Below, piece after piece: positions 52,804 to 62,226 of a stretch of 64,000 bases of DNA (positions are counted from its first letter, which is position 1; every line of letters starts with the position of its first letter). Origin of the DNA: Cuneatibacter sp. NSJ-177. Lineage in GTDB: Bacteria > Bacillota > Clostridia > Lachnospirales > Lachnospiraceae. The DNA lies in the NCBI RefSeq assembly GCF_022867805.1, contig NZ_JALIFO010000004.1, positions 1-64,000 of the forward strand. The letters are read 5' to 3'. The position numbers and the translations under genes are program-made. The notes beneath the pieces were generated by a model that saw nothing but the letters and a program-made list of their open reading frames with translations, was not told where the DNA came from and made no database searches.

Positions 52804-53475
52804 ATGAAAACAATCGCCATCGTGGATGATGACCTCCCTATCGGAAATTTGCTGGAAACCTTGCTGCGCCAGGAAGGCTACCGCATCCTTCGCGCCTATT
52901 CAGGGACCGAGGCGCTGATGCTTTTGGAACGGGAACAGCCCGACCTGATCCTGCTGGACCTGATGCTGCCCGGCCTGTCCGGGGAAGAAGTCCTGCCAAA
53001 GATTTCGGGAATCCCGGTCATCGTGGTCAGTGCAAAAGTCGGGATCGACGACAAAGTAAACCTCCTCCTGGGAGGAGCCGCGGACTATGTGACGAAACCC
53101 TTTGACACAAAAGAACTCTTGGCGCGGATCACCGTGCAATTCAGAAAGGACAGCCGCGCCGGGCAAAGCGCTGTCCTTACCTTCGGGGACCTCCGTCTGG
53201 ATGCGGCTTCTCACACGCTTTTCGCGGACGGCTCCCCGGTCCGGCTGACCGCCACGGAATTCTCCATTTTAAAACGGCTGATGCAAAACGCTTCCCAGGT
53301 GGTGACGAAATCCCAGCTCTTGGATCTGATCAGCCTGGACACGCCGGACTGCACCGAAAGTTCTCTAAAGGTCCACGTCAGCAACCTGCGGCGGAAATTG
53401 CGGGAAGCAGCAGGAAGCGACTTCATCGAAGCGGTTTGGGGAATTGGGTTTAAAATGAAAGAACCGGAAAAATAG
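52804..53475 (+). CDS. OmpR-family response regulator
   Basis: 223 residues. Receiver with Asp52 (ILLDLMLPG), DYVTKPFD, and a winged helix with VTKSQLLDLI and VWGIGFKMK. AAAGGAA upstream. It is followed by an ABC ATPase, permease and kinase on the same strand, an arrangement typical of peptide-antibiotic response loci. Confidence 0.9.
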   Translation: MKTIAIVDDDLPIGNLLETLLRQEGYRILRAYSGTEALMLLEREQPDLILLDLMLPGLSGEEVLPKISGIPVIVVSAKVGIDDKVNLLLGGAADYVTKPFDTKELLARITVQFRKDSRAGQSAVLTFGDLRLDAASHTLFADGSPVRLTATEFSILKRLMQNASQVVTKSQLLDLISLDTPDCTESSLKVHVSNLRRKLREAAGSDFIEAVWGIGFKMKEPEK

Positions 53476-53597
53476 TCTGTGGAAAAATAGTCTGTGGACA
53501 ACTTCTCCGGCCTTTACCAAATCTTATCTATTTTCTTTACCGCTTTCTTTCCCCTTTTATGAGATACTGGCCTCAGAAAAAATAAGGGAGGCACAAA

Positions 53598-54512
53598 ATG
53601 GAATATGTTCTCCGCACAGATCAGCTGTGCAAGCAGTACAAAAATTTCAAAGCCCTGGATCGTTTGTCGATGCACGTAAATAAGGGATCAATCTATGGTT
53701 TTGTAGGTAAAAACGGCGCGGGAAAAACCACTCTGATCCGCCTGGCCTGCGGGCTGCAGCGGCCGACCTCCGGCAGCTATGCCCTCTATGGAATCCCCCA
53801 TACCGATTCCAAGATCGCTTCGGCCCGCCGCCGGATGGGCGCGGTGGTGGAGACGCCGTCCATCTATCTGGAATTAACTGCCGAGGACAATCTGCGGCAG
53901 CAGTACCAAATTCTCGGCCGCCCCAGCTTCGATGGCATCCCGGAGCTTCTAAAGCTGGTCGGCCTCGGCGATACCGGCAAAAAAAGAGCCAAAAACTTTT
54001 CCCTCGGCATGCGCCAGCGTCTCGGCATCGCTGTGGCTCTGGCCGGAAACCCGGATTTTCTGGTCCTCGATGAGCCTGTCAATGGTTTGGATCCTCAGGG
54101 GATCGTGGAGGTGCGGGAGCTGATCTTAAAGCTGAACCGGGAACATGGAATTACCGTACTGATCTCCAGCCATATCCTGGATGAGCTGGCTCGCCTGGCC
54201 ACCCATTACGGTTTTATCGACAGAGGGCAGATGGTGAAGGAAATCAGCGCCGCGGACTTGGAGAAAGCCTGCCGGAAATGTATGCGCCTTCAAGTATCGG
54301 ATATCAAAGCCCTGGTCCGTGTCCTGGACGCGCGAAAACTGGAATACGCCATAAGGAACGGCCATGAGGCGGATGTTTACGGTTCCTGGAACGTCACGGA
54401 AGTGACACTGGCCTTGGCGGAAGAACACTGTGAAATTCAAAAGATTGCCGAACACGACGAAAACCTGGAAAGCTATTACATCAACCTGATGGGAGGTGGC
54501 GGTCATGAGTAA
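53598..54512 (+). CDS. ABC transporter ATPase, bacitracin-resistance type
   Basis: 304 residues. Walker A GKNGAGKTT, signature FSLGMRQR, Walker B FLVLDEPVNGLDP and SSHILDE, with the C-terminal extension of BcrA-type proteins. Overlaps the permease gene by 8 bp. GGGAGG upstream. A pair of CTTTACC boxes (about 53515 and 53538, near two helical turns apart) precedes it and may be regulator sites. Confidence 0.9.
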   Translation: MEYVLRTDQLCKQYKNFKALDRLSMHVNKGSIYGFVGKNGAGKTTLIRLACGLQRPTSGSYALYGIPHTDSKIASARRRMGAVVETPSIYLELTAEDNLRQQYQILGRPSFDGIPELLKLVGLGDTGKKRAKNFSLGMRQRLGIAVALAGNPDFLVLDEPVNGLDPQGIVEVRELILKLNREHGITVLISSHILDELARLATHYGFIDRGQMVKEISAADLEKACRKCMRLQVSDIKALVRVLDARKLEYAIRNGHEADVYGSWNVTEVTLALAEEHCEIQKIAEHDENLESYYINLMGGGGHE

Positions 54513-55350
54513 ATTATTGCGCGCCGATTTCTCCCGGCTGAGGAAGTCAAAGGTCTTCTGGTTCAGTCTGTCCGCTATGGTCATCTACGCCTTTGTGCTG
54601 GCCGGTCTCCTCGCATACAGCGGGAAAATAAGCGGCGCTCCCGTTGAATATGACAGGTATTTTCTCTCCGCCTATGGAATGATGGGATTTGTCCCGATAC
54701 CGGGCTTGATCATGGCCGCCTTTTGCAGTGTGTTTATCGGAACGGATTTTTCCGACGGCACGATCCGGAACAAGCTGGTGGTCGGACACACCCGGCCGAA
54801 CATTTATCTGAGCCATTTTCTGGTCTGCACCGCCGCGGGCATCCTGATGCTGATTGCTTTCTGGATTCCCTCTCTGGCTGTCGGGCTCCCTCTGTTCGGC
54901 TCCTTTCAGCACATGGGCTCGATCTACTTGTGGTTCATCCTGGACGGATTTTTGATGATGGCCTCCTACGCTGGGATTCTGACTTTGCTGTCCATGCTGA
55001 TCCAGAACAAAACAACTGCTGCCATCGTCAGCCTTCTCCTGGTCATTGTCTCCATGTTTCTCGTCGTTTACCTGCTCGCCCGAATCGAGGAACCGGAATT
55101 TGTCGAAAATTACACCTTATCGGTATCCGGCATGATAAACTCTGAGACGGTTCCGAATCCTTATTATCTGACGCCGGGCCAGCGGACAATCACCCAGTTC
55201 GTCCTCGACCTGATTCCCACCGGGCAGAGCATGCAGCTCTCCGGAATGAGCGCGCCGCACCTATGGCAGATGGCGGTCTATTCCCTGGGAATTGTCCTGG
55301 TCACCAATATTTCCGGCATCTTTTTCTTCCGAAAAAAAGATTTGAAGTAA
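54505..55350 (+). CDS. ABC-2 type permease
   Basis: 281 residues from the ATG at 54505 (GGAGGTGGCGG). Six membrane helices, with FIGTDFSDGTIRNKLVVGHTR between helices 2 and 3 as in BcrB-like permeases. Works with the ATPase upstream; substrate unknown. Confidence 0.85.
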   Translation: MSKLLRADFSRLRKSKVFWFSLSAMVIYAFVLAGLLAYSGKISGAPVEYDRYFLSAYGMMGFVPIPGLIMAAFCSVFIGTDFSDGTIRNKLVVGHTRPNIYLSHFLVCTAAGILMLIAFWIPSLAVGLPLFGSFQHMGSIYLWFILDGFLMMASYAGILTLLSMLIQNKTTAAIVSLLLVIVSMFLVVYLLARIEEPEFVENYTLSVSGMINSETVPNPYYLTPGQRTITQFVLDLIPTGQSMQLSGMSAPHLWQMAVYSLGIVLVTNISGIFFFRKKDLK

Positions 55351-55388
55351 CCAAGATATCATAGCAGTACATGCAGGAAAGGAGCTCC

Positions 55389-56285
55389 ATGGTATATCTT
55401 CTCGCAGCGCTTTGCGCGGTTTTCTTCCTGGTATTATGCCTTCTTTTCTGCAAGATTCATCAAATGCGCCGCGCAGCTGAGGAAATCCGCCTGGAATTTT
55501 CTGCGCGTCTGAAAGAAGACACAAACATAGGAATCGATATCTCCTGCGGAGACCGGGCCATGCGCAGGCTGGCCGCCGGTATTGATCACGAGCTGAAACT
55601 TTTGCGCCGCCGCCAACTGAGTCTGGAGCAGGGAGACCGGGATCTAAAAGAAGCGGTCACCAATATTTCTCACGACCTCCGCACACCGCTGACCGCCATC
55701 TGTGGCTATATGGAGCTGTTAGATCGGGAAGAAAAATCGCCTGCGGTCCGGGAATACCTGGAAATCATCGACAATCGGATTGAGGCGCTGAAAGAGCTGA
55801 CCGAAGAGCTGTTCCGCTATTTTGTCGTAACCTCTACCGACTCCTATGAGGAAAGGGAGTTTCTCTCTCTGAGCGAAGTCCTGGAGGAGAGCATCGCCGG
55901 TTTTTACGGTACGCTAAAGGGCCGCGGCATCGAGCCGGCAATCCGTCTCCCGGAACGCCCTGTGAAGCGCCGGTTAAACAGAGCCGCCCTGTCGCGGATT
56001 TTCAGCAATATAATCAGCAACGCCGTCAAATACAGCGGAGGAGACCTTTCCGTCACTCTGTCGGAGGACGGAGTGATCCAATTTTCCAATCTCGCCCCCA
56101 GCCTCAATGAGGTCATGGCCGGCCGGCTCTTTGACCGCTTCTACACCGTGGAGTCCGCCCGCCGTTCCACCGGTCTCGGCCTTTCTATCGCCAAAACTCT
56201 GACAGAACAGCAGGGCGGCGTAATCCATTGCGCCTATGAGAAGGGGCGGCTGACTCTCACCCTCCGCTTTCCGTCTTCCCTTTAG
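55389..56285 (+). CDS. Sensor histidine kinase
   Basis: 298 residues from the ATG at 55389 (AAAGGAG). One N-terminal membrane helix (3-22), no outside domain, HisKA His95 (NISHDLRTPLTAI), ATPase domain with IISNAVKY and STGLGLSIA. Likely senses through the ABC partner or membrane. The stop overlaps the convergent serpin gene by 4 bp. Confidence 0.88.
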   Translation: MVYLLAALCAVFFLVLCLLFCKIHQMRRAAEEIRLEFSARLKEDTNIGIDISCGDRAMRRLAAGIDHELKLLRRRQLSLEQGDRDLKEAVTNISHDLRTPLTAICGYMELLDREEKSPAVREYLEIIDNRIEALKELTEELFRYFVVTSTDSYEEREFLSLSEVLEESIAGFYGTLKGRGIEPAIRLPERPVKRRLNRAALSRIFSNIISNAVKYSGGDLSVTLSEDGVIQFSNLAPSLNEVMAGRLFDRFYTVESARRSTGLGLSIAKTLTEQQGGVIHCAYEKGRLTLTLRFPSSL

Positions 56286-57538
56286 CTGCCGATGTCCATG
56301 GCCGTGCCGAAAAAGACCGGTACATTGGCCTCGCAGTCAATCACCAGATAGACAAAAGGCCGGTCCAGATGGACGGTCTTGATCTCCACGGGACCGACAG
56401 ACGCGGAAGCAGCGGTGATCCCCACTGCGGTGGACGCTCCGGCTTTGGTGCCCCGTTCGTCCACGGTAATAAAGGTTTTATGCAAGACCTGGCCGGCGGA
56501 GAAACGAGCTGCCGTCGAGGTTCCCAGCCCGGACAGATCCGCATTGATCTCGTCAAACAGCAACGTAATTCCCATCGCTTTCAGCACCTGCATCATCCCG
56601 GCGCTGTATTCACTTTCAAACTTCGGGATCGCGGCGTCCACCTGCACGTCTCTAGCCTTCTCCAGGACCTGCTGGAGCTTTTCCCCGGTCAGCGCGGCGG
56701 CGTAATCCGCAACGCTGACGCCTTCATCCGGCAGCAATGCCGCCAGAGCAAACTTCTTTTCTTCATAATACTTGATAAAACCGACGGCGTTCTCATCCGC
56801 CAGATATTTGCTCTCCGTGGAATACATCAACTCCACATCTCGTTTCGTTCCATCTTCTTTGGTGAACACACCTTCGCGCACCTGTTCCTCCTCGTACTTC
56901 TCCATCCACTTTGCGTCAAAGGCCAGCGCATTGATCAAATACATCACCGAATCGGAGGGAATTTGATCCAGGATATTCTCGATTAATCCATCCGTATTGT
57001 CCTTCACCCAGGCGTTGATGTCGTTTAACGCAGCGGTGTCAAAAGGCGTCCGATAGAGCTCGGCGCCGTACCAGTCCGCATTGGTCTGAAGGAAAGCATC
57101 CACGGCCTGAAAATCTTCCCGAAACCAGATGGAATTGGCAAGACAGAGCTTTTCGTCTTTTCCGGTGGGAACAGCATTTCTGTAGGCGTACAAGTATTGG
57201 TTCAGCTCTGTCACCGGAAGGCCGAACACTTCTTCCATCTGAGAAAGCGTCTCCCCCTTCGCTCCGTTGGCCGTCATGCCAAGGGCATACAGGATGGACA
57301 GAGGCGAAATCAGAGTGTTTTTCTCTTTCTCCAGGCTTTGCTGAAACAAGCGCACTGCGAAATCCGTGACGGCAGCCGTTTCTTCTCCGTTCAAATCCAC
57401 AGACACATGGACGGGATTTGCTCTCACCCCGGCCATGAGATTCTCGGCCTGCACGCGCGGATTACAGCCGAAGAGCGAGACGGATGCGGCCATGAGCGTT
57501 ACCAGACATAAGGCAATGGCAGAATTCCTTTTTTTCAT
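56282..57538 (-). CDS. Lipoprotein serpin (serine protease inhibitor)
   Basis: 418 residues; lipobox LFGC at Cys25, so it is held at the cell surface. Full serpin fold: NTLISPLSILYALGMTANGAKG, ANSIWF, INALAFDAKW, and the reactive loop from Glu361 with hinge GTKAGASTAVG, the small-residue pattern of inhibitory serpins. By hinge numbering P1-P1' is about Ala377-Ser378, which suggests elastase-like targets. Ends LDRPFVYLVID and VPVFFGTAMD. GGAGGACG upstream. Confidence 0.92.
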   Translation of the reverse strand: MKKRNSAIALCLVTLMAASVSLFGCNPRVQAENLMAGVRANPVHVSVDLNGEETAAVTDFAVRLFQQSLEKEKNTLISPLSILYALGMTANGAKGETLSQMEEVFGLPVTELNQYLYAYRNAVPTGKDEKLCLANSIWFREDFQAVDAFLQTNADWYGAELYRTPFDTAALNDINAWVKDNTDGLIENILDQIPSDSVMYLINALAFDAKWMEKYEEEQVREGVFTKEDGTKRDVELMYSTESKYLADENAVGFIKYYEEKKFALAALLPDEGVSVADYAAALTGEKLQQVLEKARDVQVDAAIPKFESEYSAGMMQVLKAMGITLLFDEINADLSGLGTSTAARFSAGQVLHKTFITVDERGTKAGASTAVGITAASASVGPVEIKTVHLDRPFVYLVIDCEANVPVFFGTAMDIGS

Positions 57539-57771
57539 AACGTCCTCCTTTCCCTCTCAAAAGAATTTCTTACGTTCCTATCTTCTATAAAAATCATAGC
57601 ACAGGATCACAGGGAAAACAAATAAAAAACACGCCTTTCCAGTCCATGTCTAAAAAAGGAAAAACGCTGTCTGCATAAAATAGTACCAAAAATGACCTTC
57701 AACTTCTAGCCTTCCCTCTTTTCATCTGCTATGATGTCAACAGATATCTTGCACCTGGGAAAGGAGTTTTT

Positions 57772-58434
57772 ATGATCCATTTTTATAACCCCGCCATGCT
57801 TTACGATAAGGAAAAGATCTACCGGAGGCTTCAAATCCGCAAGGATACGCCGGCCTATTCCTATACGGAAAATATTTTTTCCAGCCTCCACGCTCTGGCG
57901 GCGGAAAAGATGGAGCTCTTTTTCTGCTATAAAAGCATTGCTCCTCTTCCCTCTTTTTCTGCCTCCCCCCTCGACCTATGCGGTCAATGGGTTCTCTGCC
58001 TTGCCTCCTGCTCCGATTCCATCAACCAGGTGATCCAGCAGAAATTGGAGGAGGGAGAGTATTTAGAAGGATATCTCCTCAATGACCTTGCCAATGAAAT
58101 CCTCTTTAACGCCTCTAATCAGATGAACCGTCAGATTGAAAAGGAAATGCAGGAGCAGGGTCTGCGCCTGACCCGCCGGTTTTCTCCCGGCGAGCCGCCT
58201 ATGGATCTATCTTATCAAAAAGAACTGCTGGCTCTGTTCGAGGAGGAGTCTGACCTTCCCGTCACCCTTAACTCTCATTATATGCTGAAACCGGAAAAAT
58301 CCATGCTCTACCTGTTCGGCGCGTCCGCGGATCCGGTCTCCCATCCGGTGGGGTGCGAATGTGAAACCTGTAATTTTCCCAACTGTCCCTATGCGGTCCC
58401 CGGCGAAGCGCTTGAATGCTCCCGGAAGAGATGA
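57772..58434 (+). CDS. MetH-activation-domain-like protein with Cys cluster
   Basis: 220 residues. The C-terminal half has LEGYLLNDLANEILFNASNQMNRQIEKEM, RRFSPGEPP and LNSHYMLKPEKSMLYLFGAS, which fit the AdoMet-binding reactivation domain of methionine synthase. It ends with CECETCNFPNC, a CxCx2Cx4C cluster that could hold an iron-sulfur centre. Proteins of this kind probably keep corrinoid methyltransferases active. AAAGGAG upstream; a TGCTATGAT element at 57736-57744 is a likely -10. Confidence 0.72.
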   Translation: MIHFYNPAMLYDKEKIYRRLQIRKDTPAYSYTENIFSSLHALAAEKMELFFCYKSIAPLPSFSASPLDLCGQWVLCLASCSDSINQVIQQKLEEGEYLEGYLLNDLANEILFNASNQMNRQIEKEMQEQGLRLTRRFSPGEPPMDLSYQKELLALFEEESDLPVTLNSHYMLKPEKSMLYLFGASADPVSHPVGCECETCNFPNCPYAVPGEALECSRKR

Positions 58435-58504
58435 TATACTAAGGGCAGACAAAACATATTGGCGGTGATAACGAATGTGCAGAAATGAAAAAAGAAGAAA
58501 TAAA

Positions 58505-58612
58505 GTATGGCTCCATGCAAAGCCAGTAGAAGCGACGCCTGCATGGAGTAATTTCAGTCGCTGAATCCATATAGCTGGCTTTGCTGCTTGACTTTACCGA
58601 TCAAGGAGGAAG
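58505..58612 (+). ncRNA. Structured leader with competing stems before the CD3324-type gene
   Basis: CTCCATGC (58511-58518) pairs with GCATGGAG (58541-58548). AAAGCCAG (58519-58526) pairs with CTGGCTTT (58575-58582) and GCGAC (58532-58536) with GTCGC (58557-58561). The first pairing crosses the other two, so they are alternatives or a pseudoknot. The ribosome site AAGGAGGAAG follows at 58603. Could be a regulatory leader. Confidence 0.45.
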
Positions 58613-58617
58613 CCTGT

Positions 58618-58881
58618 ATGAAATATGTGAATGCAAACACGATTCTCCCTGATGTGCTGGTCGAGGAACTGCAAAGGTATGTTCAGGCAGGATATCTCTA
58701 TATTCCTGCCAAAGACGGACAGCATAAATCCTGGGGGGAACGGTCCGGCTATCGGAAAGAGCTTCAAACGCGCAATGAAGCCATTACCGCGGAATACCGC
58801 GGCGGCGCTTCGATTCAAAAACTTGCGGACAAATACGCTCTTTCTGTCTATGCCATAAGAAAAATCATTTATCACAGATAA
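58618..58881 (+). CDS. CD3324 family HTH-like protein
   Basis: 87 residues. [34 protein letters not shown] followed by an HTH ([25 protein letters not shown]) matches the CD3324 family, with a Mor-like DNA-binding region. AAGGAGG upstream. Likely a regulator. Confidence 0.82.
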   Translation: MKYVNANTILPDVLVEELQRYVQAGYLYIPAKDGQHKSWGERSGYRKELQTRNEAITAEYRGGASIQKLADKYALSVYAIRKIIYHR

Positions 58882-58883
58882 CT

Positions 58884-58915
58884 GCGGAGGGCTGCCACAC
58901 GGCGGCTCTCTTTTT
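58884..58915 (+). terminator. Terminator of the CD3324-type gene
   Basis: GGCTGCC/GGCGGCT stem followed by CTCTTTTTCT. Confidence 0.6.
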
Positions 58916-58945
58916 CTACCGTTTCCTTCGGTATCGTTTGGTATA

Positions 58946-58974
58946 TTGAGAACCGTCTTGCGAATGGGTATAAT
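58946..58974 (+). promoter_or_regulatory. Promoter of the acetyltransferase gene
   Basis: TTGAGA (58946-58951), 17-bp spacer, TATAAT (58969-58974), 37 bp before the start at 59012. Confidence 0.8.
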
Positions 58975-59011
58975 AAGGATCAAACCCATGAAGCAACAGG
59001 AGGACGACAAA

Positions 59012-59638
59012 ATGGCTGATTCCAGCAAGATTTACCCGCGGACAGGCGACGCGCAGACCGTATACCTGAAAAATGTCATTACCCGGCCCAACATAGAGGC
59101 AGGCGACTATACCATGTACAATGATTTTATCCATGACCCGGCTGAATTCGAACAAAACAATGTGTTCTATCAATACCCCATCAACCAGGACCGGCTGATC
59201 ATCGGCAAATTCTGTTCCATTGCCTGCGGGGCAAAATTTCTCTTTAACAGCGCCAATCATACTATGGCTTCTCTGTCTACTTACCCGTTTCCACTGTTTT
59301 TTGAGGAATGGGGACTGGAAAAAAAAGAGGTTGCCGCGGCGTGGGATAACAAAGGCGATATCCGAATCGGCAATGACGTCTGGATCGGTTATGACGCCGT
59401 CATTCTTGCGGGCGTCACAATCGGCGATGGAGCCATCATCGGCGCCCGCGCCGTTGTTACGAAGGATGTTCCACCCTATACTGTGGCAGGCGGCGTCCCC
59501 GCAAAACCACTTAAGAAACGATTCGATGATGATACCATCGCCTGGCTCCTTCGATTAAAATGGTGGGATTGGCCGGAAGAAAAAATCAAAAAAAATATCC
59601 GGGCGATTCAGTCAGGCCGGTTAGATCAGCTGGAATAA
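59012..59638 (+). CDS. Vat/CatB-type xenobiotic acetyltransferase
   Basis: 208 residues with a left-handed beta-helix: [32 protein letters not shown] contains the catalytic His, and hexapeptide repeats ([40 protein letters not shown]) follow, then a helical C-terminus. The family acetylates streptogramin A or chloramphenicol in the cytoplasm; many members have other or unknown substrates. The ATG at 59012 has AGGAGG. Confidence 0.85.
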   Translation: MADSSKIYPRTGDAQTVYLKNVITRPNIEAGDYTMYNDFIHDPAEFEQNNVFYQYPINQDRLIIGKFCSIACGAKFLFNSANHTMASLSTYPFPLFFEEWGLEKKEVAAAWDNKGDIRIGNDVWIGYDAVILAGVTIGDGAIIGARAVVTKDVPPYTVAGGVPAKPLKKRFDDDTIAWLLRLKWWDWPEEKIKKNIRAIQSGRLDQLE

Positions 59639-59680
59639 GGATGGGGCCGTCTGCGGCCATCACAAGAAACAAATTCAAAT

Positions 59681-59718
59681 GGAACGGCGCTCCTACCGTC
59701 ATAGAAGGAGCGCCGTCC
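59681..59718. terminator. Bidirectional terminator between convergent genes
   Basis: GGAACGGCGCTCCT and AGGAGCGCCGTCC form a 13-14-bp stem, with a T-run on the plus strand. Confidence 0.85.
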
Positions 59719-59766
59719 AATAATCTTTTTTTATTTGTGGCGTCGGCCAAATGCTTTCCTTCTTCT

Positions 59767-60861
59767 TTATTTCCCTAGAAAAGCATTTACCAGCTCATCT
59801 CCCACCTGTTCTGCAACCATGTCGTAAACCGGCTGCACTTTCTCCACACAGGCCGCGTACAGCTCGTCGGATACCGGGATAATCTCCGTGCCGGAAGCCT
59901 TGATCTCTTCCAGCTTCTCACTTTCCTGCTTGTCCGCCATCTCGCGTCCGTAAGCTTTTGCCACCTCGAAGGCCTCGGCGATCACCTGCTTTTCGGCCTC
60001 ATTCAGCTCGTTGTATTCTTCCAGGTTCATGATCATCACGATCGGGTGGGCCAGATGGTTGGTCTGAATGATGTAATCTTGTACTTCCTGAATGCGGGAG
60101 GAGGCAATCGTCGCATAAGGATTCTCCTGCGCATCAATCACTTTCTGCTGCAGGCAGGTATAAACCTCGGAGAACGCCATCGGAGTCGGGGCAGCGCCCA
60201 GCGCCTCCCACAGAGCCATATGGTTCTTGTTTTCCATGGTCCGAATTTTAATGCCCTGGAAATCTTCGATCTTTTCGATCTTCTTATTGGAGGACATGAC
60301 GCGGAACGTCTGGTCCGCAAAACCCAGCAGCTTGTAACCGCCTTCCTCATAGATCGGCCGCAGCAGGGACATCAGCTCTTCGCTGTCAATCGCGGCGCGG
60401 AATGCCTGAATGTCCTTAAATGCGAAAGGCAGGTCGAACACCGCCAGCTTGGGCATCAAATTCACCTCAGGCGCCGGATTCTGCACAACAAAGTTTACGT
60501 TCCGGGTGCCAAGACTCTCCAACAGCGCCACATCATCGCCCAAAGTGCTGTCCGGATACACATCAATGGTCATCTTGCCGCCGGTGCGGGCATCCAGTTC
60601 AGACGCCATCTTATCAATGAAATAGAACGCAACGGCATCCTTCGGGCTGGCAACACCGGATACCCAGTGATGTTCCCCCACTTCACCGCTGACATCAGCC
60701 ACTGGCGCCTCCGTCCCATCCGTTTTGGCAGGATCCTCGGCATTCGTGTTCTCCACCGCTTTTGTGGTGGGCGCAGCCGTCGTATCTTTTGCCTCTCCCC
60801 CACAAGCAGCCAAACTGAGAACCATCGCGGCCGCCAGAATAAAGCTCCAACTCTTTTTCAT
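59767..60861 (-). CDS. dctP: TRAP transporter substrate-binding lipoprotein (DctP)
   Basis: 364 residues; lipobox LAAC, a Thr/Ala-rich linker, then the DctP fold: VYPDSTLGDD, the carboxylate-binding Arg in FRVMSSNKKI, and QQKVIDAQENPYATI. Binds an organic acid outside the cell for the DctQM permease encoded upstream. The ATG at 60861 is preferred to 60867 by spacing from GGGAG. Confidence 0.92.
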   Translation of the reverse strand: MKKSWSFILAAAMVLSLAACGGEAKDTTAAPTTKAVENTNAEDPAKTDGTEAPVADVSGEVGEHHWVSGVASPKDAVAFYFIDKMASELDARTGGKMTIDVYPDSTLGDDVALLESLGTRNVNFVVQNPAPEVNLMPKLAVFDLPFAFKDIQAFRAAIDSEELMSLLRPIYEEGGYKLLGFADQTFRVMSSNKKIEKIEDFQGIKIRTMENKNHMALWEALGAAPTPMAFSEVYTCLQQKVIDAQENPYATIASSRIQEVQDYIIQTNHLAHPIVMIMNLEEYNELNEAEKQVIAEAFEVAKAYGREMADKQESEKLEEIKASGTEIIPVSDELYAACVEKVQPVYDMVAEQVGDELVNAFLGK

Positions 60862-60912
60862 ATTCATTTCTCCCTTCTGAACATATATTTTTTATGTAAT
60901 CTCGGCTCTGAT

Positions 60913-62214
60913 TTACGCCCGTCCCACCAGCACCAGGCTGATTTCCGGAAAAATAACCAAGAGCGCAAGGGCTACCGCAAACAATAGCAGGAAGCCAACT
61001 GCATTCTTTGCAATTGTGACCACAGGGACGCCGGAAAGCCTGCTCCCCACGTAGAGATTAACGCCAACAGGCGGCGTTACAAAACCGATCGCCAGGTTCA
61101 CCACCATGATAATTCCAAAATGAATTAGATCCACGCCCAACTCGGTCATCATGGGAGCGAAGATCGGAGCCAGAATCAGCACAGCCGGTCCCAGATCGAT
61201 CAGCATGCCGACGACTAGCAAGAATAAGTTAATCACCAGAAGGATCGCCGCCTTATTTCCGCCAAACGTGGTTAAAATGGTTTCGCTGACGGTCTGAGGC
61301 ACCCGCAGAAGAGTCAGAACGCGGGCAAATCCATTGGCAGCCGCAATCAAAAACAGCATCGGAGCATAGGTATTGATCGCTTCCACAAAGATGTTCATCA
61401 GCTCCGAAATTTTCAGTGTGCGGTACACGAAAATACTGATGATCAGGGCATATATCACGGATAAAACCGCCGCTTCCGTCGGAGACGCAATGCCGGAATA
61501 AATACTGCCCAGGATAATCACTGGGGTAAACAATGCCCAAATACTATCCTTCAGTACCTGGAAGAACCCCTTTGTGCGCAGACCTCCCACCACCTCCCGG
61601 ATTTTCTGCTTATCCTCGCCTTTCCTCTTGCAGTAGTAAATGGCATACCCCATCAGGCAGAAAGCAATCAGGAAACCTGGCAAAATCCCGGCGATAAATA
61701 GATCGCCCACCGACTCACCGGTGGCCATACAGTACAAAACGAAAGGGATCGAAGGCGGAATGATTACGCCCAAGCCTCCCGCCACTACCACCAGGGCGGT
61801 TGAAAATGGTTTCTCATACCCCAGTTCAATCAATACCGGTATGGTCATGCTGCCTACGGCGGCTACTGTGGCCGGAGCCGAACCGGAGATCGCGCCGTAG
61901 AACAAACAAGTTACGATGACACAGCAGGGCATGCCGGCCGGAATCTCGCCCAGAAAGTAGCAAAAAAAGTTAAACAGCTTCCGGGACACGCCGCCGCGGG
62001 ACATGATGATACCGGACAAAATAAACATGACGATAGCCAGCAAAGGGAAGCTGTTGATGCCGCCAAGCATTTCCCTCACTAGAAAAATCCCATTGGCCGA
62101 AAAACTGGGGTTCAAGAGGGAGGGAAACACGGAGGTGATTCCCAGCGCGCCAAAAATCGGGACGGACAAGGCCAGCAAGACAAAAAACACAACTAATACC
62201 AATCCAGCAGACAT
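60913..62214 (-). CDS. dctM: TRAP transporter large permease (DctM)
   Basis: 433 residues with about 12 membrane helices. GAISGSAPATVAAVGSMTIPVLIELGY and the PPSIPFVLY motif are typical of the DctM transport core, which uses the sodium or proton gradient. Sits 6 bp from DctQ. Confidence 0.92.
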   Translation of the reverse strand: MSAGLVLVVFFVLLALSVPIFGALGITSVFPSLLNPSFSANGIFLVREMLGGINSFPLLAIVMFILSGIIMSRGGVSRKLFNFFCYFLGEIPAGMPCCVIVTCLFYGAISGSAPATVAAVGSMTIPVLIELGYEKPFSTALVVVAGGLGVIIPPSIPFVLYCMATGESVGDLFIAGILPGFLIAFCLMGYAIYYCKRKGEDKQKIREVVGGLRTKGFFQVLKDSIWALFTPVIILGSIYSGIASPTEAAVLSVIYALIISIFVYRTLKISELMNIFVEAINTYAPMLFLIAAANGFARVLTLLRVPQTVSETILTTFGGNKAAILLVINLFLLVVGMLIDLGPAVLILAPIFAPMMTELGVDLIHFGIIMVVNLAIGFVTPPVGVNLYVGSRLSGVPVVTIAKNAVGFLLLFAVALALLVIFPEISLVLVGRA

Positions 62215-62226
62215 TTCCATCCCCTC

